Shown: positions 48,801-57,233 of the stretch, in pieces
Numbering within the stretch: position 1 is the first letter of the stretch
Layout: each line of letters begins with the position of its first letter
Source of the DNA: Tridacna crocea
Taxonomy: Eukaryota > Mollusca > Bivalvia > Cardiida > Cardiidae
DNA: 64,000 bases
Reading direction: 5' to 3'
Assembly: GCA_943736015.1 (NCBI GenBank)
Contig: OX031062.1
Coordinates: 60,376,962-60,440,961 of the forward strand
Position numbers and translations under genes: made by a program
Notes under the pieces: model-generated
Databases searched by the model: none
Seen by the model: only the letters and a program-made list of their open reading frames with translations
What the model was told of the DNA's origin: nothing

Positions 48801-51800
48801 AATCAGTAATACGGTCAACGGTTATTTGGAGTTCGTACCCGCGGCGAATTTGAGGCGGTCATAATTTTACCTTAACACCGGTGACACCGCCGGTAGAAAA
48901 AATAAACAACTTCCGCTTTCGTAAATGTTTCAGATTGTTGAAAAACGATCGATTTCTGACCAAATTTTAGGGAAAACCGGACTTTCTAATGCAATTACGA
49001 GAAGTTGATATATTGAAGAAATACCGATACGGTAAAATTCGTACCGGTTTCGGTTTTTTCTTTGAACAAACCGCGGTTAATCGGTATATCGGTAAACCGT
49101 TTCACCACTATAAACAAGCTATGCAAATTTCATGAAAATCTGACCTCAAATGCAGACATTATCACATAAACAAGAAATGAAAGTTTTCAACTTCAAATGG
49201 CTACTTTTCCCATACTGTTTATTGGGTTTTTTTCAAAATCAATAAGGTTGGAGCTATTGATAAGATAAACAGACTCTGCAAGTTTCATGGAAATCTGACC
49301 ATAAATACAGACTTTATCCCATAAGTAAGAAATCAAAATTTTAAACTTGAAATGGCTACTTTTCCCATACTGTTTGTCGGATATTTTTCAAAATCAATAG
49401 GGTTAAAGCTATTGATGAGAAAAACAAACTGTGTAAGTTTCATGAAAATCTGACCAAAAATGAAGACTTTATCACGTAAACAAGAAATGTAGGTTTTAAA
49501 CTTGAAATGGCTGCTTTTCCCATACTGTTTGTCAGATTTTTTTCAAAATCAATAGGGTTGAAGCTATTGATAAGACAAACAAACTCTGCAACTTTCATGG
49601 AAATCTGACCACAAATACAGACTTTATCCTGTAAACAAGAAATGGAAATTTTAAAACTGAAATGGCTACTTTTCCCATACTGTTTGTCAGATTTTTTTTC
49701 AAAATCAATAGGGTTAAACCTATTGATGAGATAAACAAACTTTATAAGTTTCACGAAAATCTGACCAAAAAGGAAGACTTTATCGCGTAAACAAAAAAAA
49801 ATGAAGGTTTTAAACTTGAAATGGCTACTTTTCCCATACTGTTTACTGGATTTTTTTTCAAAATCAATAGGGTTGAAGCTATTGATAAGATAAACAAACT
49901 CTGCAAGTTTCATGGAAATCTGACCACAAATACAGACTTTATCGCGTAAACAAGAAATGGAAATTTTAAATCTGAAATGGCTACTTTTCCAAAATTGTTG
50001 GTTGGATTTTTTTCAAAATCAATAGGGTTAAAGCTATTGATGAGATAAACAAACTGTGTAAGTTTCATGAAAATCTGACCAAAAATGAAGACTTTATCGC
50101 GTAAACAAGAAAAAGACTAGCGGACGGACGGACGGACGGACGGACAGACGGACGGACGGACTGACGGACGACGGAAACCACGCCATGACATAAGCTCTGC
50201 TGGCTGAAAGCCAGTAGAGCTAAAAAGGGCTTGTTAGGGAAAGGGTTAAACGTTTTGGGTACATTCACAAAAGGAAAAAAAAAGTGTCCCTACAATACTT
50301 TTAACTTTTCGAACAACAGCATAGTATTACATTTGTACAATTTGAAAGAAAAAGAAGACAACAGAGCAAAAGTACCTGAAATGATGAATTTTTTGTGATA
50401 ACTCTTTACAAAACAACAAAATTTTAGACTTGATCCAAATTGCAGGCATACAACAAATTAAATATAGCTCAAATGTATCAACAATGTTTTCGATGGCTTT
50501 TTTCCTCAGGGTTGTTAAAACAAGGATTTATTTGGTAACAGTTTAACCCTCTACCACATGGCAAAATTTTAGACCTTTCCGAATTGAAAGCAATTGCATA
50601 CAACAATTTCATTGTGACTCAAACAATGGAATTTGTCTTTGATGTGGTAGAAAACAAAGTGGGAAAAGGAGAAAATGCTGGTAATCAGCATTTTCTAAAT
50701 TTTGCACAATGTTTTTAAAAGCCTTTTTTTAAGGCTTCTTCCTCAGGGTCAGTGAAAGTTGTCACTGTGTGATAATGGGTCAAAAGGAAAATGTAAACAT
50801 TAATTTGGTATTACATTTACCAACATTTTTCCCTTTTCCCACAATATTTTCATAAGCTTTCCTCCTATAGGTCAGTAAAATCAAACTGTTTAAACATAAA
50901 AAACTTGATATACAATCATTAAATGATGCAAAAAAAATAACAAATGCTATACGGATATAATAAGATCTTAAGATTTTTAAAATTTAGGTGGTGTGTAACT
51001 CTTTACAAAACAATCCCTGGTTTTTACGACCCTAAGATGGAAGCCTTTTGAAAACCTTGTGGGAAAAGAAGAAAATGCTGATATCCAGCATTTTCTCCTT
51101 TTCCTACAATTTTTTCTATTCTGCTGGAAACAAATTTCAATTTTTGAGTTACTCTGAATTTGTTGTCTGGATGTGCTTTCAATTTGGACCAGTCAAAAAT
51201 TTTGTTGTTTGGTAATGGGTTAAAGTAATTCCCCCGCCTTTTTCATAAATTAGAAATAGATCTACCAATTTTGATCAAGAACTCTTAATAGCATGTCAAA
51301 CTACAGGCCTTTTGGTTTTGAAAGCAAAGATCTTCGATACTTTTACACTGTTTGAAATAGATTCATTACTCGTTGGATTTGTAATTTTGTATATCATCTG
51401 TTTGTAGTAGAGCTTTAAGCTGTTTAACCCATTACCACACAATCCTACTTCTGACGACCCTGATAAAGAAGCCTTTAGAAATCATTGTGAGAAAAGGAGA
51501 AAATACTGGTAACCAGCATTTTCTCCTTTTCCCACAATGTTTTCTACCCTTCACAAAACAAATTTCAACTTTTCAGTCACATTTATTTTGTTGCCTGCAA
51601 ATGCTTTCCATTTGGACAAACCTAAAATTTTGTCGTTTGGTAATAAGTCAAAAAGCACAAGTCACATCATGGCATTAAGTGCACCTACACACATTTCCTG
51701 GCTTTCTCTCATCAGTAAAGACAACAACTGTCTTTCAAAGCAACTGTGTAATTACTTTTCTCAGATGCATCAGAGGTGAAAAGCAAAAAATGCAGGAAAG

Positions 51801-54762
51801 AAAAATTGCCTCAAGCCTGTATCAAACACACAACCACCAGATCAAGTGTCAGATACACTAAACTCTGACCTATGCAGCAGTGCTATGTAAGTAAATCAAC
51901 AGCCTCCAATCTTACCATGGAATGGCCAACTAGGAACACTGGAGTGCTGGGGAATCTCTGTTTAACAGTTTCAATGTGAATGAAAACGTCATTCACATAG
52001 TCCATAAAGTTGTATATTTGTGCTCGCTGTCCCTCACTCTTACCATGTCCAACTATTGAGAGAGAAAAATACAAATGGTCACCTTAAACTACCGGTACAT
52101 GAATGCCAAACACAATATTAAACCTTTAACCCTTTACCACACAATCCTGACTTTTAACGACCCTGAGAAAGAAGCCTTTTGAAAACATTGTGGGAAAAGG
52201 AGAAAATGCTGGTAACCAGCATTTTCTCCTTTTCCCACAATGTTTTCAAAAGACTTAAACAGTTTAACCCTCTACCACATGGCAAAATTTTAGACCTTTC
52301 CGAATTGAAAGCAATTGCATACAACAATTTCATTGTGACTCAAACAATGGAATTTGTCTTTGATGTGGTAGAAAACAAAGTGGGAAAAGGAGAAAATGCT
52401 GGTAATCAGCATTTTCTAAATTTTGCACAATGTTTTTAAAAGCCTTTTTTTAAGGCTTCTTCCTCAGGGTCAGTGAAAGTTGTCACTGTGTGATAATGGG
52501 TCAAAAGGAAAATGTCCAACTATTGAGAGAGAAAAATAACCAGCATTTTCTCCTTTTCCCACAATGTTTTCAAAAGACTTCTTTCTCAGGGTCGTTAAAA
52601 GTTGGGATTGTGTGGTAAAGAGTTAAGTGGTATAATTTAGCTCATTTTCTTTGAAGACAGCAATAGTGATTCTGAAACAATCATTAGAGAAAAGATTTGC
52701 AGTTTTTGAAGCAAAAGTTACAGAAATACAAATGTAGAGGATGTATGGTTTCATGATGTTGCAACACTACACACAGCCATGAGCCTGTTGTCATGGTTGA
52801 AAGGCAAGTTCAAAGATGATCTTGAAAACAGAGCAACCATGGCATCCTCATTAACCTAATCCCACTGGACCTTTTTCTTAAGACGGACTTAACTCTTTAC
52901 CAAACAACATAATTCACCTTGCATATTTTTTTAAGATGTCATAGGGGGTACAAGAGCAGTTGCAAAAACAGCGTTCCCCCCCCCACCTTCCCATTTTGTA
53001 TGTGTGTCTTTGTCTTTTTGCACCATAAATTCATGATGTATGCTCGTAAATGAGCAAAATCAATGCCAGTAGAGACACTCAGGCCCTCACAGGTCTCTAG
53101 CTTTCCAGGATGTTTGAAAAAATGACGACTACTGTGATTTTGTTCCAAGTAAACTAAACAGGATGGATGATTACCATGATCATGAGCACATACGTAGTAT
53201 CCGTGACTTGTCAGTATTTTCACAAGGTATTCATACGCTTCACAATGTTCAGCAAATCCATGTAAAATGAACACAAGAGCCCTGAAAAGTTAGAGAAAAC
53301 TATACATCTGAGAATGCATGTATACTAGTTACTCAACATTTGCTAGGGATCACCATGTTTATCCTAAACTTTAGAAAAAAATATTTTGACACAAGAATCA
53401 TTCAATACAACGTGCAGTATACATCAGACATTTCAATTTGCTACACAGACAAACCATTGAAATCAGCTACCTGTTACACAGAAAGTTTTTCATGCAAAAC
53501 TGAGTTGGTGTAAAATACATTGAAATATCTAAACGATCCCTAGCAAATGTTGAGAAGTATATTTCAGTATATAATATTCTTCATAAATGATTCCGATTTA
53601 ATATTGTCTAATGGAACAGTTAACCCTTTATCACACTATGACGACTTTTAACGCTCCTGAGGAGGAAGCCTTTTGAAAACATTGTGGGAAAAGGAGAAAA
53701 TGTTGGTAACCAGCATTTTCTCCTTTTCCCACAAAGTTTTCTACCCTATCAAAGCAAAATTGCACCACTTTAGTCACTTTGAACTTGTCGGTCTGCAAAT
53801 GCTTTCAATTTGGATAGGTCTAAAATTTTGCCGTGTGGTAACGGGTTAACCCTTTCCCAAACGACAAACTATGGACTCTTCCACATGGAAAGAGTTTGCA
53901 GACGACAATTTTTTTGATTTGAAGAAATCGGCAGAAAGTTCTCAGAAGGGTATAAAACACTGTGGGAAAAGGAGAAATTGCTCATTACGAGCAATTTCTC
54001 CTTTTCCCACAGTGTTTTCAAAAGACTTTTACTGCAGACACGTAAAAACCAGGGCTTGTTTGGGAAAGGGTTAAACTATTTATCAAGCCAATATTAGTTC
54101 TTCACTTGCTACCAGGCAACAAAATTTTAGACTCATCCATACTGAAAGCATTCACAGGCAACGTATTACAGCTGTCTCAATAATGAGCCGGTTAAAAAGT
54201 GCTTCTTAGCATATTTGGACATTTACTGTGCACCACACCGTCAAAGTCCATGGTGAATTTTCCTGTAGCAAAGTTACAAAGCTGTAATGACTTTCTGCTT
54301 CATCAATTTAACTTGTATTGTATCTAAATGCAAACAAGTTTCAGTGGCAGATAGTACCAGCATTTTCTCATTTTCCCACAATGTTTACTAATGGCTTCTT
54401 TCTCAGGGGTGTCAAATGTAGGGCTGTATTGTATGGTAATGTGTTTAAATGGGTATTGATTCAAACCAAAATCATTTTTCATCAAGTTGTATATTTATGT
54501 ACAAAATATAGAAAAGGGTGAGTCCTCAAAACCAAATTTTGCTAAAGACATAAACTCCAAGGAAGTGGCGAAATCTCTTGTGGCGAATAGGTAGATGACA
54601 AATCATCATTTACACCGCCTGGTGTTGAACTGATAGAGCATTGTCATACTTCACCGGGTTGTCCCCTGAATTGTTATCGTCGCCCCAGTATTTGCAAAAC
54701 AGTTTATGTCCTTTGGAGCTTGAAATATAGCTGTTTGCATCAGGTTTTTCTTCCCCAGACAT
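39709..54762 (-). CDS. MGLL: MGLL: monoglyceride lipase (8 coding exons)
   Basis: Coding exons on the minus strand, 5' to 3': 54762-54650, 53281-53175, 52052-51916, 47693-47583, 46068-45979, 43662-43610, 41803-41641, 39807-39709. Borders are GT-AG, phases agree throughout, and the total is 873 bp, 290 residues (human 303). It is a serine hydrolase of the alpha/beta fold that releases glycerol and fatty acid from monoacylglycerols, including 2-arachidonoylglycerol. HG dipeptide at 45-46, HDHVGHGKSEG at 71-81, nucleophile elbow GHSMGG (Ser118), Asp235 in GTKDGV, and His265 in AYHQLHKD form a complete catalytic set. Human regulatory cysteines 201, 208 and 242 align with Tyr197, Arg204 and Thr238 here. 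The first exon was chosen by phase, by the SKGHKLFCKYW pattern (family: ..GQYLFCRYW) and by its ATG. Confidence 0.95.
39823..40051 (+). mobile_element. Family A TTAA MITE at the MGLL exon 8 acceptor
   Basis: Complete forward copy; only TATCTTTTCGCAG and a few bases separate it from the exon, so branch site and upstream tract must lie in or beyond it. Confidence 0.92.
40438..40666 (+). mobile_element. Family B TTAA MITE
   Basis: Complete copy in MGLL intron 7, apex GCTCGTGACGAGC. Confidence 0.92.
40885..41113 (-). mobile_element. Family A MITE, worn left end
   Basis: Reversed copy; stem GTTGGAAAAGGAG/CTCCTTTTCCAAC, a compensated change from GTGGG/CCCAC. Confidence 0.85.
41350..41573 (+). mobile_element. 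Family A TTAA MITE
   Basis: Forward copy; ascending arm is six bases shorter (GGGAAAAGAAAATG). It lies in MGLL intron 7, 67 bases past the exon 7 donor. Confidence 0.88.
41641..41803 (-). CDS. MGLL: MGLL coding exon 7, catalytic Asp
   Basis: Acceptor gtatttag; R-IGMVLYDTLNDLK ... TWPFLALHGTKDGVTDIEG ... DKELK, donor gttaga. Asp235 is in GTKD. Confidence 0.96.
41934..42004. repeat. Palindrome with perfect 20-bp arms
   Basis: GTACTCATTAGAATTGTCTC at 41948-41967 and its exact complement at 41971-41990, with a three-base loop ATC. Pairing extends outward through ATGTTG/CAACAT. Confidence 0.95.
42019..42247 (+). mobile_element. Family A TTAA MITE
   Basis: Complete copy; stem ACTGTTGGAAAAGG against CCTTTTCCAACAGT, another compensated variant. 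A decayed relative is at 42560-42780. Confidence 0.92.
43282..43510 (+). mobile_element. Family A TTAA MITE
   Basis: Complete forward copy in MGLL intron 6. Confidence 0.92.
43610..43662 (-). CDS. MGLL: MGLL coding exon 6
   Basis: 53 bp, VQQYKNDPLNYHNGMKS plus two bases. Acceptor atgtag, donor gtatac. DPL...G.K is conserved in the family. Confidence 0.92.
43673..44886 (+). repeat. Tandem-block repeat, close relative of 7064-8349
   Basis: Starts AAGAGGGCAATGATGGCCCT, has the same block order (AAGCCCATATAAAACTTGT, GGTAGCCCTAGGCC) and ends GGCCTTTGGCCAGTGGAGCT. A poly-C run is at 44235. It begins 11 bases upstream of the MGLL exon 6 acceptor. Confidence 0.8.
45271..45525. repeat. Minisatellite, about 52-bp unit, five units
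   Basis: Unit TTGGATTACAGGGCCTGTAC-ACTAAAATATCAAGGCAGGA-TTACAGGGTCTCCC repeated with variation; the fourth unit is shortened. MGLL intron 5. Confidence 0.9.
45979..46068 (-). CDS. MGLL: MGLL coding exon 5, lid region
   Basis: 30 codons, ILLGKLVSRLFPDLHLGNLD to RDPDV. Acceptor tttttacag, donor gtaagt. It matches the L.LG.ID...LSRN segment. Confidence 0.95.
46107..46333 (-). mobile_element. Family A TTAA MITE, reversed
   Basis: Copy 39 bases upstream of MGLL exon 5. Fragments at 46579-46670, 46743-46810 and 46900-47080 follow the next element. Confidence 0.88.
46349..46577 (+). mobile_element. Family B TTAA MITE
   Basis: Complete copy, apex GCTCATAACGAGC. Confidence 0.92.
47087..47315 (+). 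mobile_element. Family A TTAA MITE
   Basis: Forward copy, apex GCTGGTACCCAGC; shares TTAA with the reversed copy that follows. Confidence 0.88.
47312..47540 (-). mobile_element. Family A TTAA MITE, reversed
   Basis: Tail-to-tail with the previous copy; ends 43 bases past the MGLL exon 4 donor. Confidence 0.9.
47583..47693 (-). CDS. MGLL: MGLL coding exon 4
   Basis: GGTISIRAALEKPEYFKGVV to TATTPK completes the GHSMGG elbow. Acceptor attgcag, donor gtaata. Confidence 0.97.
48275..49110 (-). mobile_element. hAT transposon derivative with 8-bp target duplication
   Basis: Termini TAGGGGTGAAAC and GTTTCACCACTA are inverted; the flanks are TAAACAAG on both sides (48267-48274 and 49111-49118). Removing it restores the 155-bp satellite spacing. 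It keeps the end of a transposase gene. Confidence 0.95.
48501..48617 (-). pseudogene. hAT transposase dimerisation-domain remnant
   Basis: Translates to SAPSERVFSIACDFLSAQRA-SLGADKVDMLIFLKKNMT then stop. SERVFS...R..L....V..L.FLKKN is the C-terminal hATC signature. A stop codon lies just upstream in the same frame, and the rest of the transposase is gone. Confidence 0.9.
50399..50546 (-). mobile_element. Family A MITE, internal deletion
   Basis: Both arms present, hairpin deleted. Confidence 0.65.
50543..50782 (-). mobile_element. Family A MITE, donor of a copied patch
   Basis: Diverged reversed copy (stem AACAAAGTGGGAAAAGGAG, apex GCTGGTAATCAGC). Its sequence from 50537 to 50794 recurs base for base at 52258-52515. 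Confidence 0.88.
50994..51223 (+). mobile_element. Family A MITE
   Basis: Forward copy; left end worn (GTAACT), right TTAA intact. Confidence 0.87.
51423..51649 (+). mobile_element. Family A TTAA MITE
   Basis: Forward copy in MGLL intron 3; right end worn to GTCAA. Confidence 0.88.
51916..52052 (-). CDS. MGLL: MGLL coding exon 3, nucleophile
   Basis: Acceptor ctctctcaatag; VGHGKSEGQRAQIYNF through PVFLVGHSM, donor gtaaga-like (gtaag). Catalytic Ser118 is near its end. Confidence 0.97.
52126..52626. mobile_element. Palindromic family A MITE carrying a copied insertion
   Basis: Both outer arms are of the left-arm type (TTACCACACAATCC... and its complement), so the uninterrupted element would be one long palindrome. 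A 280-base patch (52257-52536) interrupts it, bounded by a 44-bp direct duplication (52213-52256 and 52537-52580). Confidence 0.92.
53175..53281 (-). CDS. MGLL: MGLL coding exon 2, HG motif
   Basis: Acceptor cttttcag; ALVFILHGFAEHCEAYEYLV to YVCAHDH, donor gtaatc. The HG pair belongs to the oxyanion-hole loop. Confidence 0.95.
53620..53849 (+). mobile_element. Family A TTAA MITE
   Basis: Complete forward copy in MGLL intron 1, sharing its right TTAA with a family C element. Confidence 0.92.
53846..54074 (-). mobile_element. Family C TTAA MITE, reversed
   Basis: Complete copy; stem AACACTGTGGG/CCCACAGTGTT, apex GCTCATTACGAGC. Family A pieces follow at 54107-54178 and 54350-54447. Confidence 0.92.
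54650..54762 (-). CDS. MGLL: MGLL coding exon 1
   Basis: ATG at 54762; encodes MSGEEKPDANSYISSSKGHK then LFCKYWGDDNNSGDNPV plus two bases, and donor gtatga. It joins exon 2 as NPV-K-ALVFILHG. Confidence 0.88.
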
Positions 54763-55327
54763 GATGGGCTAGTGTTGTTTTCCTACTCATAGGGCGCTTG
54801 AGAAATATCGAGCGTCTTAGGGTGTGACTAAAACGCGGACGCGTTTAAGCGTACCATATAGACGAAGAGAAAAAGCGGACGATATGAAATATAGATAGAA
54901 AAAGCGGACGCCGTCCTGCACTTAATGCGGTGTCTAATATTAGTTTTATGAGAGCAGTTAGCTTTTTTTTCCAGATTGATCTACTTGATATTTTGATAAT
55001 TAATGATGTATATGTATTTCAAGGGTTATTTTTTACAAAGATGAACAGTTCTAAATGTTTGCATATTATATTTCGCTTACCTTCATGCACTGATCATTAG
55101 GGACATATATATTCATGTAAGTTTTGTCATTGATATAAGATGGAAAGATAGTATAAAACTTAGATTCATAATTGAATAAATTGATAAAGCTGACAATTTG
55201 AAACACTGAGGAAAAAAGAGGACGATATGAAACAAATAAGGAAAACGCGGACGATATGAAATATACATGTAGAGGGAAAACGTGGACGCCTTCTTGCACA
55301 CTTGTTTGGGTTTATCACTATTTTTTT

Positions 55328-55369
<42 letters not shown>

Positions 55370-55540
55370 ATATAAATTAATTCTTTAAGATATATCAATA
55401 AATGAATTGATAATTAATAATCACGTATACATACATTTTTTTAGCTTTAGAGACAGATTAACCAAAATCAATGAAAGGGAAAAAAGCAGACGATATGAAA
55501 CAAAGAAGGAACTAGATCTTTTTTGGACAACATGATCTAT
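54763..55540 (-). promoter_or_regulatory. MGLL upstream region with repeated GCGGACGATATGAAA
   Basis: Immediately 5' of the MGLL ATG. The 15-mer or near copies lie at 54875-54889, 55218-55232, 55247-55261 and 55486-55500, with GCGGACGCC/GTGGACGCC at 54904 and 55282. A (TC)n tract is at 55332-55368. A promoter role is inferred from position only. Confidence 0.4.
55332..55368. repeat. (TC)n microsatellite
   Basis: About 18 TC units after a T run. Confidence 0.95.
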
Positions 55541-55627
55541 GCCAACCAGAGTAAATGGTTAAATATTGAATTTTAGAAAATTTCTCTCCTTGTTACACTT
55601 ACAAATACATACGACTAACATTAGATA

Positions 55628-55860
55628 TTAACCCTTTCCCAAACAATCCCTGGTTTTTACGGATCGGGAATAGAATTAAGCCTTTTGAAAACATTGTGGG
55701 AAAAGGAGAAAATGCTGGTAACCAGCATTTTCTCCTTTTCACACAATGTTTTCTACTCTATCATATAGAAAAATCATCTTTTTAGCAACTGTAAATTTGT
55801 CATCTGCAAAATGCTTTGAATTTGGTCTGGTCCAAAATTTGCCGTTTGGGAAAGGGTTAA
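55628..55860 (+). mobile_element. A/C hybrid TTAA MITE
   Basis: Ends CCCTTTCCCAAACAATCCCT and TTTGGGAAAGGG are C-like; the hairpin GGAGAAAATGCTGGTAACC and the TGCAAAATGCTTTGAATTT arm are A-like. Confidence 0.85.
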
Positions 55861-56491
55861 TTTTCTGAAATACATGTACATATATGTACCTCATAATGGT
55901 GATGTTGTGCCCAGCAGTTACAGGGGTAAATGGCTTCAATAACAAGGTATAGGCATGCTAAAAAGGTCACTCAGTCCTCATCTAGTACAGATAACTGTCC
56001 CCAAAGGCTTTGTTACTTTTTGACTGGTCACCTCTGGGTACCGAGACGATCAAGACAAAATCAGTTGAAAGCTCTGCACAGATTTTGTGCGCAAGTTTGA
56101 ACTCTCATGATTTCGTAAAAAGGGCTCTAAACTAGGATTTAAACATACGGTGTTACACGACTCCCATTAAGGAAACCTATACCCTTTGTTTAAAATACAA
56201 ATATTTTCAATTTAAACGCTGAACACATAGAAAACCGTGCATTTGATCTGTTACTCGAGTTGTTTACGTTCCGGAATTCACTCTAAATGGCCGCCACACA
56301 CGATAAATTTAGCCAGTGTTTTTTTTTTTCTCCGAGATTTACGTGTTATGAATGACTTCCACAAGCTCTTTATGTAATGAAAGGTTTATCAATTTGTCTT
56401 TGGTCATGTTTGTTACTACAAGTCAGTCTCACGGTGGGTACACGTACACCGGATATAGCCGTCAAATTGAGTAAAAATAACTGTGGGTTGT

Positions 56492-56501
56492 ATGACTGCA
56501 G
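56492..56501 (+). CDS. Possible minimal first exon near the left terminus
   Basis: ATGACTGCAG followed by a consensus donor (gtaaga), 63 bases inside the terminus. Supported only by start, donor and symmetry with the right end. Confidence 0.2.
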
Positions 56502-57149
56502 GTAAGAGATTTCTAAATATTTCTTAACAACAGCTTTTAATATACTATTGCCTTGTCAACCCAGATTCTACGATGTTTAGAGTTTGTAAGGTCTACAACG
56601 AATGCTGCTTTTAGCCATGGAAAGTCTGAAAAAATTGTCAGAAAAGTCGACTGCTCACGACGGATTTCGGAGATTTCTAGAAACAATTCATCTGCAAAGC
56701 TGGTTCTTTTCACAATACAAAAATCTGAGTCGACAAATTTCTTGATTTTTTAGTCTAATTTCTTTGTATGATTGCAATTTTGCTGTATCGTGTGAAAATT
56801 GCCAGAAAACACAAGTTATTTGTCGACAATGGTGTACCGAGGATAGCTATCGTTTTGAAAGAACTGTACGGAGGATAGTATTTTACTGTACTGGGGATAG
56901 TAGATAGTGTACCGGGGATAGTAATGTTCCATTCTATAGTGTCATGTGAACCCTATATTGATAAACCACTTAATGTATTTATGTATGCAACACTTAGATT
57001 GGTGTCTAAATTTCCTATCCTCATGTTGTAGGTTTTAGGAGGACATTACAAAAAAATTGTCTTTTCAAAGACACACATCTATTTGTTCTTCTAATCCAGA
57101 TGCATTTAAAGAGACTAGCCAAGAGCTAACCTGCTTGCGTAAATTGCAG

Positions 57150-57233
57150 ACTAACATTATTAAGTAAAGATGCGCTAGCATATTGTACAAAGGGAATGCA
57201 TGAGGCCGCTCCTTGCATATGTGACAGTTGCAG
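57150..57233 (+). CDS. Possible internal exon, cysteine-rich
   Basis: Between acceptor aaattgcag and donor CAG|gtaagc the open frame reads LTLLSKDALAYCTKGMHEAA-PCICDSC plus two bases. Its outgoing phase matches the exon at 60237. No known family recognised; an antisense frame is also open. Confidence 0.3.

Larger units (their letters stand above)
47931..50226 (+). repeat. Repeat with 156-bp satellite array, ending GAGCTAAAAA
   Basis: Begins CTAGAAGGCCCTGAAGGGCC and ends CTGGCTGAAAGCCAGTAGAG-CTAAAAA after a (GGAC)n tract at 50112-50170. Between are about ten units with spacing 154-159 bp (AATAGGGTT at 48242, 49241, 49396, 49551, 49707, 49866, 50021). A 157-codon minus frame (49440-49913) simply reads the satellite. 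Confidence 0.88.
47726..50249 (-). mobile_element. Family C TTAA MITE split by a satellite-bearing repeat
   Basis: Left part 47726-47930 ends ...CAGACATGTAAAAA; right part resumes GGGCTTGTTAGGGAAAGGGT-TAA at 50227. The intact family C copy at 37286 shows these were contiguous. Confidence 0.9.

Noticed and set aside
49440-49913. 157-codon minus frame with repeated FNPIDFEKK
   Set aside because: It reads the satellite, whose period near 156 bp (52 codons) keeps a frame open by chance. Other units have stops.
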